From contig NC_063450.1 in assembly GCF_020379485.1 (NCBI RefSeq), forward strand, positions 50,491,374 through 50,555,373: a stretch of 64,000 nucleotides of DNA, read 5' to 3'. This document shows positions 11,983 to 22,248 of the stretch, piece after piece. The notes beneath the pieces were generated by a model, which was not told where the DNA came from, ran no database searches, and saw only the letters and a program-made list of their open reading frames with translations. Source of the DNA: Brassica napus (Eukaryota; Streptophyta; Magnoliopsida; Brassicales; Brassicaceae). A program made the position numbers and the translations under genes. Numbering within the stretch: position 1 is the stretch's first letter; each line of letters starts with the position of its first letter.

Positions 11983-12138
11983 GATGTTTTGAACCGGCGT
12001 GCGCAGAGTCTTAATCAATCTTTAGAATCAAACTCAGTAGAAGGCAGGCAATATAAGATAAACACAGTCATATACAAAAGGATTGGATATAATGCACAAC
12101 CTCTGAAAAACCAAAACATTGATAAGACAAAAACAGAG

Positions 12139-12834
12139 TCATGTCTTAAAGTCTTCAACTTTGAGTAGTACACTAGTCCTTTTAGATCCTTCTAAGGTCA
12201 CATTAGCAACATCAACGAGCTTAGACTTCAAGAACAGTCTAGCAATCTCCCTAACATCACCTCCGCCGCATTCATCAACCGCCACCACGCAAAACCCGCC
12301 TCGCCTCACCGTCCTCTCCATCTCCTCCACGACCCTCCACGGAAACAGAGCATCGTCAAGATGCGCAGTAAACGCGAAATCAAACGCACCGTCGAAAAAA
12401 GGAAGGTTATGAGGATCAGCTCTTCTCACGAGAGGAAGCGAGTCAACCAACTCCACGGCGGTGACGTCGGATAGCCCGATCTGGTTCATCGCCATCGGAG
12501 CGTGGCCGGCGCCGGCGGAGAGGCAGAGAGCTTTGGTGTGGTTGCGAAGCAGCCCGAGATCGCGGAACCGGAGGAAGTAAGAGGAGAAGGAGGAGAGACG
12601 CGTCGTCCAAGCCTTGGAGGACCAGAGGCGAGCGTTCTTCTTGGGTAAAGGGAGATGCTTTCGCGGCAAGGAGTCGCAGGTGGATCTCGGGAAATGCGTG
12701 TGGGGCTTCGAGGGAGCTTCTGGTGAGATGCACGTTCCCGGCGTCTGGAGAATCATTATCACCATGATCAACGTTCCGATGATTATGAACACCACCGAGA
12801 CTCTGTTCAGCATCTTCTCGATGTTTCTCTCCAT
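12139..12834 (-). CDS. Membrane-anchored methyltransferase-like protein (SAM-dependent methyltransferase fold)
   Basis: A single-exon gene of 231 residues. Residues about 9-29 (VSVVFIIIGTLIMVIMIL) form an N-terminal signal-anchor. The remainder looks like a short class I methyltransferase domain. ALCLSAGAGHAPMAMNQIG resembles the Gly-rich SAM motif I, then comes VTAVELVDSLPLV (acidic end of strand 2). NLPFFDGAFDFAFTAH fits the LPF.D.SFD motif, and MERTVRRGGFCVVAV the post-motif. Several plant Golgi/ER proteins share this layout. Motif I reads SAGAGHAP where active enzymes usually have GxGxG, so catalysis is uncertain. It sits back to back with PPX1 (about 330 bp between start codons), suggesting a shared bidirectional promoter. 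Confidence 0.72.
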   Translation of the reverse strand: MERNIEKMLNRVSVVFIIIGTLIMVIMILQTPGTCISPEAPSKPHTHFPRSTCDSLPRKHLPLPKKNARLWSSKAWTTRLSSFSSYFLRFRDLGLLRNHTKALCLSAGAGHAPMAMNQIGLSDVTAVELVDSLPLVRRADPHNLPFFDGAFDFAFTAHLDDALFPWRVVEEMERTVRRGGFCVVAVDECGGGDVREIARLFLKSKLVDVANVTLEGSKRTSVLLKVEDFKT

Positions 12835-13167
12835 CGTTGCCGATCACTGATGTGATCCTCTGATCGTCTTAAAATGAATGGGGCTTATAAAACAGGCCCA
12901 TATCACATAATGGGCCCAGTATGTAATTGTTATATTTAAAACATTCAGGATGAATGTACAATTTTTAAAAAGAAGCGGGGCGGTTTTGAATATAATAATA
13001 AAAGATTAAGGAAGGAGAGAGAAGACATTCGCATACCCCTGCGGAGAGGAGAGAGAAGCTCTCCCGGGGAAGAAGAAGAAGACGAAGCTCGGAGAGTTGT
13101 TGATTTCGTCGGAATCGTCGGATTAAGGATCGGGTCAGGAGTTTTTGAAGAGGAATCGAAAGAGGAA

Positions 13168-14911
13168 ATGTCAGACCTAGACAGGCAGATAGAGCAGCTG
13201 AAGCGCTGCGAGCCGTTGAGCGAATCGGAGGTGAAGTCTCTCTGCCTCAAAGCAATGGAGATCCTCGTTGAAGAGAGTAATGTTCAGAGAGTCGATGCTC
13301 CCGTCACTGTAAGTTCTTGCTTTACCCCTATTTCTCGATCTAGGGATTCGATAGTTAAGAGTTATCTGTAAAGAACTGGAAGTAGAATTAGGAGCTCGTA
13401 AAATCAAGAAATGTTCCAAGAAACTGGTGTTGATGGTTCAGCAGAATCTTTGCGGTTGATGTATTGGTTCGTTACTGTGTTTATAAGATGGTGTTCATGT
13501 GAACAAGTTTTAGTTGTTTCAAGGGCAGTGAAGTTGACAGTAGATACCATTTGTGTTATGGTTTTCAAGAATTGCTAATGATTTCTTGGAGATTTTGGTT
13601 GTTCTTTGCACTGGAATAGCTGTGTGGTGATATCCATGGGCAGTTCTATGACATGATGGAGCTTTTCAAAGTTGGAGGTGATTGCCCCAAGACCAACTAC
13701 TTGTTTCTTGGCGATTTTGTTGATCGTGGATACTACTCTGTTGAGACGTTTCTGCTTCTACTCGCTCTCAAGGTAAACACTCTTGACGTTGTTTTATACT
13801 TTGTACTAGGTCATGTTTCTTTGAATCACTTAAATGGGTTGCTTTGATATCCTCTCAGGTTAGATATCCAGACCGTATAACTCTCATCAGAGGAAACCAC
13901 GAAAGCAGGCAAATCACACAGGTGGGTGAATGCAGTCTCTCATTGACAATTTTGGTTCTTGTGTATATATTCAAGAGTATTTACACAGTTTGTTTTTAGT
14001 AGGTTTATGGATTTTATGATGAGTGTTTGCGTAAGTATGGTTCTGTAAATGTCTGGAGATACTGCACCGATATTTTTGACTACATGAGGTACTTGCTCAC
14101 CGCACGCATTTCCACCTCTATGTGTTTCAGTTTTTGGGATCTCTGTCGCTAAAATGATTTGACTCTTTTTATTTGTACAAAAGTCTTTCAGCTGTTGTTG
14201 AGAACAAGATATTCTGTGTTCATGGCGGTCTCTCGCCAACTATTAATACTCTTGATCAGGTTGATGGAAAAATCTCTCTCCCCTCTCTCTCTCTCTTTGT
14301 TGATATTGTCAGAAGTTTCAACTAAGATTGAGTTAACTGACGGGGACGTTTATGGCAGATCAGGACAATTGACCGGAAGCAAGAAGTGCCACATGATGGT
14401 GCCATGTGTGACCTCCTATGGTCTGATCCCGAGGATATAGTTGAGGGATGGGGATTGAGTCCTCGTGGAGCTGGATTCCTTTTTGGCGGCAGTGTTGTCA
14501 CGACTTTTAACCACACAAACAACATAGACTACATAGGACGAGCACATCAACTAGTTATGGAGGGTTACAAATGGATGTTCGATAGCCAGATTGTGACAGT
14601 GTGGTCAGCTCCAAATTACTGTTATAGGTAAATAAGATACTCAGGACCGTCTGTGTATCCTTTTAGTTTGATATTTGCATTTAACTCGTATTTCAATGAT
14701 GATCCAGATGCGGTAATATTGCTTCGATTCTAGAGCTGGACGAGAACCTAAACAAAGAGTTCCGTGTGTTCCAGGCAGCCCAGCAGGTACGACCACTTTT
14801 GATAATGTTTTCTACTTGTCATTCTTATACCCTATGATCACTAACACACTCTAAATGCAGGACTCGAGAGGGCCTCCCGCCAAAAAACCTGCCCCTGACT
14901 ACTTCCTATAA
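13168..14911 (+). CDS. PPX1: Serine/threonine protein phosphatase PPX (PP4 catalytic subunit)
   Basis: PP4-type catalytic subunit of the PPP family, a metal-dependent Ser/Thr phosphatase in nucleus and cytosol. Eight exons with GT-AG junctions: 13168-13308, 13620-13772, about 13859-13920, about 14003-14087, about 14188-14259, about 14358-14628, about 14708-14787 and about 14861-14911. Signature motifs are all present: [26 protein letters not shown], a VHGGLSP motif and the APNYCYRCGN end of the core. The protein ends DYFL, the carboxymethylated tail shared by PP2A, PP4 and PP6. The N-terminus [17 protein letters not shown] separates PPX from PP2A. Length fits the about 305-residue family. The intron before exon 6 contains a short CT repeat. 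No lesion was seen. Confidence 0.95.
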
Positions 14912-15562
14912 TGTGACAACCCTACTCCCAAGAGTAAAACCGAGGAAGAGAACCACAACTCGTTCATGAGTTGTTTTCATTTGAGGCATAGCTGAAGAAG
15001 TCTATACAGTACAATTGTTTCAGGCGAGATCTACTTAGGCCATCGAACTGGGGTTATTTGAAAACAAGATATTGTTGAAATAGATTTTCTCTTTGTAATG
15101 GTTGTAGTTAAAAGAGTGTTCTTGTCATAATTCAAGTTTGTAATTCCTTGGGATATAAAGACCTCAAACAATTTTGAAGCTCAGAGTTACTTCAATAGAA
15201 ACTCCACAGGAACCGTTATGGCAGAACGAATGGTTGGTTGGCTCATGCCTGGATTATTGCCATTTGATAGGAACTTGCCAAGAAGATGAAGATAAGAATT
15301 AGCCGAGTTAGTATTCCTCCAAAGATTTTTATTTCATCAACAAATAATACATACTCTCTGGCATAGTCTTTTGAGTATGATGCAGACTGTCAAATAAAAT
15401 GAATGAGAGACAAGATTTAACAGTGAGGAGAGGCAAAGGTATTGTTTGTTCCACACCGCGATAGGGATAACAAAACAGATATGTTTGAAGAGGTATACAC
15501 AGAAAGAGCGAGCAGACAATCAAATCCGTGCATTGGGTTGCCTAGTTGGAGTAGATGGGTGT
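14912..15562. other. Convergent 3' regions of PPX1 and the V-ATPase subunit gene
   Basis: 3' untranslated sequence of both genes. No additional gene is recognised. Confidence 0.5.
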
Positions 15563-16246
15563 CTACTCAACCTCGCTTAGGATAGGGACAATGAGAGGCT
15601 TCATCTGCGCAATGTATACAATTGCCCACCTGCCCAAAACAAAGAAATAAAAACAACGATTCAGTGATATAAGATAATAGGACAACGAGACAGATGATCG
15701 ATCACAGCCTAGAAGGATCTCTATCTCTATCTCTCATTAGCTAATGTTGGATGGAGGTGAGGAAACAAAGGATGAACCATGGGTGCAAATGCAAAAGTAA
15801 AAGATAAAAAGAGAGCATGAAACATAATAAAAAAACTTACATCATCCAACAGCAGACAGTGGCTGTAATGACCAAAGTAAAATGTAGCCTGTTCCACAAA
15901 ACAAAGACAAAAGACTTTGATACATTTACCCCAACCGAGAATGGTTATCAAAAAAAAAAAAAAGTATGGAGAATCCAACAAAAGTCAATGATCGATTCTA
16001 AAGGCGCAAAGATATAAATAAATGATTCGAACTACTGAATCGATCCCGGAGAACCAAACTAAACGGCATTAACATTGACGTAGCAACACATTACCGACCG
16101 GCTAATGATAATTACTTATAAGATTGAGACGAAATCAAAAAACATTACAGATTGGTGGAGGGGCCTTGGTTGAAGCAGATCCTTGTGAATATCGACGCAA
16201 TGATTCCCACGACAGCGAATATTAAGGATGTCACAAGGAAAGCCAT
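15563..16246 (-). CDS. VHA-e2: V-type proton ATPase subunit e
   Basis: A very small (about 70-residue) two-helix membrane subunit of the V0 sector, acting in vacuolar and endomembrane proton pumping. Three exons on the minus strand. The first (16246 to about 16149) encodes [20 protein letters not shown] then [13 protein letters not shown]. The middle exon (about 15889-15841) gives [13 protein letters not shown]. The last (about 15631-15563) gives [20 protein letters not shown] plus E and the stop TAG. The two hydrophobic helices and the NxGPSTNL linker are typical of plant subunit e. No single ORF covers the gene because its exons are short, so it is easily missed. It is convergent with PPX1. 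Confidence 0.9.
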
Positions 16247-17564
16247 GTCTGATCCTGAATGATCCCAAAGCCACAAAGAATTACACGTTTCAGAATCAAT
16301 GCGCTAAGATTGAAAAGAAAAAAAAAATGAAGAAGAAGAGAGATCTCACAGATCGGAATGAAGGTCCTGTGGACGACGATGATGGATTGGACTGGAGGAT
16401 CGTATTTCGTTTCGTGCCAGGCCAGTGTGGATGATATGTGTACGTGTCGGATCGGTGTGCAAGCAAGCAAGGCCCAGATTTCGTGAGGGATAAATTTGTC
16501 TTTTGCTAGCCTTGAATAATTCAATTCTCTTTGGTCAACATTTGTGTTGTGTGTGTTTTTATTTTTACCGACCAAAAACTTTAAAAAAGTTACTACAATC
16601 ACAGTTTTACATTGGCATTCAAAACGTCATCTCAAGTTTGCTGCTTCTCTCTCTTTCATTGTCACGTGACTCACGTGTATGCTGTGAGGTAAGCTTCCAA
16701 ATTAATAAAACAATAATTAGGTCCGGCGGAAGTTTAGATATCCCGAGCTTTTTAAAATATTCGCAGATTATTCGATTCGATCTGTCAATTATATTAAAAA
16801 TAAAAATAATATATATTATTAAAATTGAATAAAAAAAATTAAAATATCAACTTAAAATTAAAATAAAATATCATACTAACACAGTAACATTTTTAACATA
16901 AATTATAAAGCAAAATTTAATATTAACAAATCTAATAAGAAAATTTACACGTTAACATTTGATTCAACATAAAAATAAATTCGATATGCAATCCAAACAA
17001 AAATTTGAAAAACAACTTAAAATAAAAAAATAACCAAATTATATCATAAAATATGTATAGATATGATAGTTTATATATACAATTACATTACATATATGTA
17101 AATACACGAATCGGATTGGATATTCGGCTTTCCAAAAAATAATATTTGTGATTTGTTTCATTTTTACGAATATCACATTTTGCTATTTGTTTTGATTCGA
17201 AACTTTACGGATATCCAAATTTTCGAATTGAAACGAATAATGAATCAGAGCAAATTTGATAATCTGATCATTCCTAAATAATAGTTCGATGTTGTATGTT
17301 TTATTATGCTGGAGGGCCCATAAGTTTATTTCAACAAACCATATTTGTTTTGAATGCTAGAGCAACGCTGCCAATGGAAGCTACAATGGCTTGTTTATAA
17401 ATTCTAGTCCTCAACAAAAGCTTTCGAACATGCATCTTGGTTATCTTGTATCCGGACAAGAACAAAAATACTTACGAAAATAGGTTGATTGGTTAAATTT
17501 TTTATTTCATTCAAAAAGAAAGTGCCAGCAGAACATCAAGGGTCTTCCAAAAGATTAAGATTAT
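16247..17564. other. Intergenic, upstream of the V-ATPase gene; degenerate repeats
   Basis: After about 400 bp of probable leader/promoter, an AT-rich block (16780-17290) follows. It has 'GATTCGAAAC' and 'CGGATATCCAAATTTTCGAA'-like motifs typical of old dispersed repeats in crucifers. No gene seen. Confidence 0.4.
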
Positions 17565-17760
17565 GTTAACATCCCTGTTCTAAAAATCGGCCGCCTAGCC
17601 GTCTAGGCGGCCGCCTAGGCGCTACGCGTCACTTTTCCGCCCCGATTTATGCCAAATCGGTTTAAAAAATCGGATATCTGATTTTTTCTGCCTAAACCGC
17701 CTAAATGACCGCATAGCCGCCTAAATGACCGCCTAGCCGCCTAGGCGGCCGCCTAATCTA

Positions 17761-17796
<36 letters not shown>

Positions 17797-18115
17797 TTTT
17801 TTTTTTAGTTTTAATAATATTTTTATTTGTTTATTTGATCTAAAATTTTATAAATATCATTTATATTCATAATTTTGATGAAAATTACACTATATTAAGT
17901 TTATATATTCTATTTGTGTGTTTTATACAATCTTAAACATGAAAATGTATTAATGTTATACACAATTAAAGATTAACATGTTTTATAACATAGTAAACCA
18001 TCTAAAAATTCCGCCCCGCATAATTTCTGATTAATCTCCGATTTTCTCTTTAGGCGCTAGGCTCAACCCGACCGACCGACTAGCGCCTACCGCGTTCCGG
18101 AACAGGGGTTAACAT
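17565..18115. mobile_element. hAT-type MITE with 8-bp target duplication and GC-rich palindromic interior
   Basis: The element (17573-18107) begins CCCTGTTC and ends GAACAGGG, a perfect 8-bp terminal inverted repeat. It is flanked by GTTAACAT at 17565-17572 and 18108-18115. An 8-bp duplication points to the hAT superfamily. The left third contains repeated self-complementary units (GCCTAGGCGGCCGCCTA type), then a T-rich tract (about 17760-17807), then AT-rich DNA. The right end returns to GGCGCTAGG/TAGCGCCTA motifs. No transposase is encoded. Confidence 0.8.
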
Positions 18116-19717
18116 ATTACCCTGTTTTTTTTTATATATAAATCCAACTAGATAAAATCTTACTAGAAATTAGAAAAGATTTGAAGTAACTCAGCAGTCA
18201 GCATGAGATGTGGCAATAATAACTAACTCTGTAAAATTGCATTTAAGACTGGTAGTAACCGAAAGAAGCTGATACAAAGAGAAAACATACTATTATTCCA
18301 CATAGAAACTTCTCTATAGAACTGCAACTTGATTAAACTCTACCTTAAAAATTTGGACAATATAAACAAACTTACATCTCATAAGACCAAAATCCATACT
18401 ACTATACTAATCTACTATAGACAGAATTGGCTTCTCATTGACCGATTATCATCCTAATAAATCGGCTCGCTCATTTACTTAGCTCGAAGTATAATTTTAG
18501 TACGCAGTATAACTACGCGTATGTGATCGGGTGATCAAGACGTTCCATGGATTCCCAAGGGACCCGAATTCGAATCTGCACCACACCAGATTTTCACGCG
18601 CGTGGTCACCAGGACTTTTACATTCTCTCTTAAGAAAATGGTTTACCATTTTTTTTTTTAAGTACTTAGTATATATGCCCTTTTGTTTTCATTGATACAT
18701 GCATATATAGATCTTGGCGCAGTACTCGAACAAGCTGCACAAAATTGAAACCCTTCATCCCTCGCTAGTAAGAACAACAATCCCCACTCTATTTTAATAC
18801 AAGGAAAACATATGTCGTAGAGCAATCATTATATTTACAACCACATTAATACTTTTTTAGTTCACTATTTTCATTCAATAAGCTAAATAAACAGTTAAAA
18901 CGGAGGGTTTGTGTCGCAATTATACCATCAGAAGATGTCGCGTTGTCCTTCTGTCTTTTCCTATAATTCTCCAAGATTCAATTTGTCTGGCAAGGTTTTC
19001 ACATATTTGCTAAATATCAACTCAAGATTCACCAGCATAAACCTGCGAAACATAAGGTGGTTGTAGACCATTGTCCATTGCATCGTGATTTATGGTCCAT
19101 ATTTTTACAATATACTGGTCACCCAACCTGCCTCATCATATTTTTACACCAAACATCAGAAATCTTCTAATTCTGTCCTATTATTAATAATGCATAGGGA
19201 CTGATGGTGTAATAGACTACAAAGAAAACAATGATCTTTGACCATTGAAAAGTTTGAATACAGTCAGTTCTGTAAATATGAGGAACACGCATTAAAGAAA
19301 TTGTTTTGACATAATGGAAGTAGACCACTGATAGGTACGTTACCAACGAAATACAACTTTTTACACATTAAGACATTGTAGACCTAGAGAATTGAGAGGA
19401 CGTTGTTAGAAAACAAAAAATACAGTTGTGTAAGGCTAGCAATACAATGGCAGGATGTGGTGTAAGAAGTGTATTGGTTTACTCGGTACACTACAATAAT
19501 GTTCTATAAAAGGCTGACTAGAGAACAAAAGTCAAGACTCTAGTTAGTCATTGAGTGGATCGAATAAATTTAGTAATCGCGTTTCTCCTAGAAATCGCGT
19601 TTACAGCAGAAATAAATATCTAAAAATTGATGTGGCACACACAAGTTCGTGCATGTCCCGTGTTAAAACATTGATAAGATTGGCATATGGGGCCACAAAT
19701 ATTCCACCTTCCTTGTA
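18116..19717. other. Upstream flank of ERF copy A (duplicated unit)
   Basis: From about 18778 onward this sequence is recognisably duplicated upstream of ERF copy C (pieces at 31795-31940, 32155-32317, 32700-32997 and 37887-38150). It is the un-invaded version, so it serves as the empty-site reference for insertions in C. A degraded tRNA-like B-box (GAATTCGAATC, about 18567) lies at the left. No ORF seen. Confidence 0.55.
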
Positions 19718-19718
19718 C

Positions 19719-19726
19719 TATATAAA
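19719..19726 (+). promoter_or_regulatory. TATA box of ERF copy A
   Basis: TATATAAA lies 93 bp before the ATG. It is conserved at the same distance in copies B (21745) and C (38154) within a CTTCCTTGTA..TATATAAA context. Confidence 0.7.
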
Positions 19727-19811
19727 GAGGCCTATTCATTGTTTTCAAACCTTAACACATTGGATCCTTTCTCCGTGAGCGATAAGTTATTTTCAGTTCG
19801 ACTCCACGTAC

Positions 19812-20633
19812 ATGGATCATTCAGAAAACATTCCCTCTTGCGATCACAAACCTCCTCGTTTGCTCACAAGAGATCAAGAGCACGTGATCATGGTTTCTGC
19901 TCTGCGACAAGTCATATCCAACGTCCGAGGTGACAATTCATCATCGAACTCGGTTGCATGCGAAGCTCTTCATCAACCTTTGGACGCTGGCCCTTGTCCT
20001 CTCTGCAATATTACCGGTTGCTTAGGTTGCGCATTCCCAGTGCATGAAGAGATAGAGAAGGAGAAGAAGCACAAAGGTGTGAGGCAAAAGCCATCAGGTA
20101 AATTATATATATTCCAATAAATAATTTTGTTCCAACATAACCAAATTGTAGGTGGCCTAGTGGTAGTGAAATGGTTCTCTTGTGTCCTGGATATAAACCA
20201 TTTTTGATACGAAATGTTATTCTTCAAATTAGAATTTCCAAAACAAATTGACTTCATACCTAAAATTATGGTCTATGGTCCAGAACTTGCATGGTAATTA
20301 AAAAAAAATTTCCAACAGGTTTGGGTTTTTGTTTTTACTAGCACAATTTATGTATTTCCATGCATAACCCATCAGGTTAACTATGTTCCAACTCGTTACA
20401 TTATGTTCTAGTAGTTCATGTACTTCCATAAACTATCAGGTAAATGGTCTGCCGAGATATGGGATCCGAGTTTGCAAAGAAGAAGGTGGCTTGGAACATT
20501 TCCAACAGCTAAAATGGCTGCGGAGGCTTACGATGATGCGGAGTCTAAGCTTGTCAAAAGAAAGGCAGCAAGAAGTGGCACAATGAACGGAGATGAACCA
20601 TCCATACACCGAGAAGACGAGGGTGGAAAATGA
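19812..20633 (+). CDS. AP2/ERF transcription factor, group X-like, copy A
   Basis: Predicted nuclear DNA-binding regulator of 159 residues in two exons (19812-20097 and 20440-20633). The N-terminal part has [20 protein letters not shown] and a [12 protein letters not shown] motif (C-x2-C-x4-C-x2-C), the putative zinc-binding motif of group X ERFs (ABR1/ERF108-112 relatives). The AP2 domain (about residues 86-140) reads [40 protein letters not shown]. Several positions that contact DNA in AtERF1 differ: PWG is PSG, EIRD is EIWD and RQR is RQK. The tail is short and acidic. The frame closes only if the 342-bp intron is removed. That intron is absent from copy B (see the insertion entry). Nearly identical to copy C. 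Confidence 0.82.
20098..20439 (+). other. Intron of ERF copy A formed by an insertion with 11-bp duplication
   Basis: The 11-bp repeat ATCAGGTAAAT occurs at 20093-20103 and 20435-20445. It brackets about 331 bp that copy B lacks: B has one ATCAGGTAAAT at 25141-25151, in frame. Each repeat contains CAG|GTAAAT. The left copy therefore supplies the splice donor and the right copy the acceptor, and splicing restores SGKW exactly. Inside, TGGCCTAGTGGTAG (about 20153-20166) resembles a pol III A-box, hinting at a SINE-like origin. The copy in ERF C is at 38538-38879. Confidence 0.7.
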
Positions 20634-21744
20634 TTTAGAAATTGTTTGGTCGTGTTTCACTCGAACTAAACATGCAGTGGAATTATAATATACAAAATCT
20701 TCACACATATCATTTATTTCATTGATCAGATTTTTTACATGTGTTAAATATTGTATGTGACTACCTTGTGATTGTGTTTTTAGTTTTAGCTTTCTTATTA
20801 AATTTGATTTGTCATATTGTTCGCCGTTTTTTAAGTGTTGCATGAAATTAAATTCAATTGTATTGTTTAAAATCATTATTTGTAATGAGATACAACAATT
20901 TGATATGACCAAGTTCAAAATGATGCACCAAACGACAGAAGATAAATTATATCTTTTTATAGCTGTGATTTTTTAGGTATACATTCTACTGTTTGTGGCT
21001 ATATGTATAGTATAGATCCCAATCAAAGCTATAGGTGAATAAGAACACAAGAATTAAGATGCTTTTAATAGGTAGTTTTGACTACCTTTGTTTCTGTCTT
21101 TACATTGCTTAAACAGAAGAAAGTACAAGGAAACAAACTATTGTGGATTCACCCACTAGCTAACAACAAAGGAAAATGAGAAAATTGAATATTGGTCCTC
21201 AAAATAAGGAAGTACAGCATCCATTATTTCAGAGAACATAACTAACTCATGGTAAAGAAAAGACTCAGTCAAGTTAGTCAATGAACCTCTTGATGGGCTG
21301 CATAATGCTTGCTGAACTCTTTTTGTTGCCCACTTCTTTAAGCTCATCAACAAGCCCATAACAATCTTCTCCTTCACCACTTCTAATCTCATCATATAGT
21401 ATATAATAACCATGAAGGGAGCTTGCAGAAAAAGTAGTTTGAAAAATTAGAAGACGGCACAATATTTTCAGTAACAATTCCCCAACCAAAGGTATAGTGT
21501 AAGAAGTGTACCGGTTTATTCGGTACAGCAATATATGTTAATATAAAAGGTGACCAGAAAACAAAAGTCAATATTCATCTAATTAGGAAATGGTTCGAAT
21601 AAATCTAATAATTGCGTTTATAATTGCGTTTCTTCTGGAAATCGCGTTTTATTACATAAATAAATACTAAAAAAGATGTCATAAGTTACGTGTCTAAACA
21701 TTGGTAAATTCCAGCATAACAAAGATCCCACCTTCCTTGTAGTC
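20634..21744. other. Downstream of ERF A and upstream of ERF B
   Basis: The ERF 3' region (GTTGCATGAAATTAAAT etc., about 20836) is shared with copies B and C. The 21140-21530 stretch has an open minus-strand frame (EGEDCYGLVDELKEVGNKKS) that could be a gene fragment of unknown origin. From about 21490 it matches the promoter-proximal region of copy A. TATATAAA of copy B lies at 21745-21752. Confidence 0.4.
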
Positions 21745-21954
21745 TATATAAACGCCTATTATTTCGTCAGTTTGTTTTCAAAATCTCCTCCTGAGTAATT
21801 ATTATTTTCAAATTCAACTCCAAGAACATGAATTACTCAGAAAAAAATATCTCTTCTGATCAGATACCTTCTCGTTTGACAAGAGATCAAGAGCATGTGA
21901 TCATGGTTTCTGCTCTGAGACAAGTGATATCCAACGTCAGAGGTGCAACACTTC

Positions 21955-22248
21955 TGTTAGAACTGAAGTGTATTTGATTAAGATCCGCCCAACCACCCTC
22001 TCTTAGTCTCACAGATCGAGTACTAAGCCAGAATACAATCTTCCTCTTCTCAGAGTCAAGCCCATACCAAATCCCCCCAACTCTAAACGACCATGGGTCC
22101 TCTTATATACTTGAGGTCCATGTACATTCCTTTAAACGATCGTAACTAACTTGTAACAACTTCTTCCACGTCAGCAGTCTCCTATTCTCTTCTTCTTTCT
22201 TCCAGCTGCTTCTTTCTCTTTCTCACATAGACCCTCCAGGGCATATCA
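21955..22248 (-). repeat. 3' LTR of the gypsy element
   Basis: 294 bp, differing from its partner by about half a dozen substitutions and one C indel. This indicates a fairly recent insertion. It includes TCTTATATACTTGAGG-like promoter sequence. Confidence 0.92.

Noticed and set aside
12443..12847. Second minus-strand ORF over the methyltransferase gene
   Set aside because: Shadow frame, low-complexity (SLLLLLLLPP), while the other frame has methyltransferase motifs and a signal anchor.
15817..16434. Plus-strand ORFs over the V-ATPase subunit e gene
   Set aside because: They are antisense to three short, well-conserved exons and their introns.
20150..20200. tRNA gene-like A-box inside the ERF intron
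   Set aside because: No cloverleaf, B-box or anticodon arm can be formed. At most a SINE relic.
21156..21531. Minus-strand ORFs between ERF A and B
   Set aside because: Two overlapping frames without identifiable domains. They could be an exon scrap, but nothing supports a gene.
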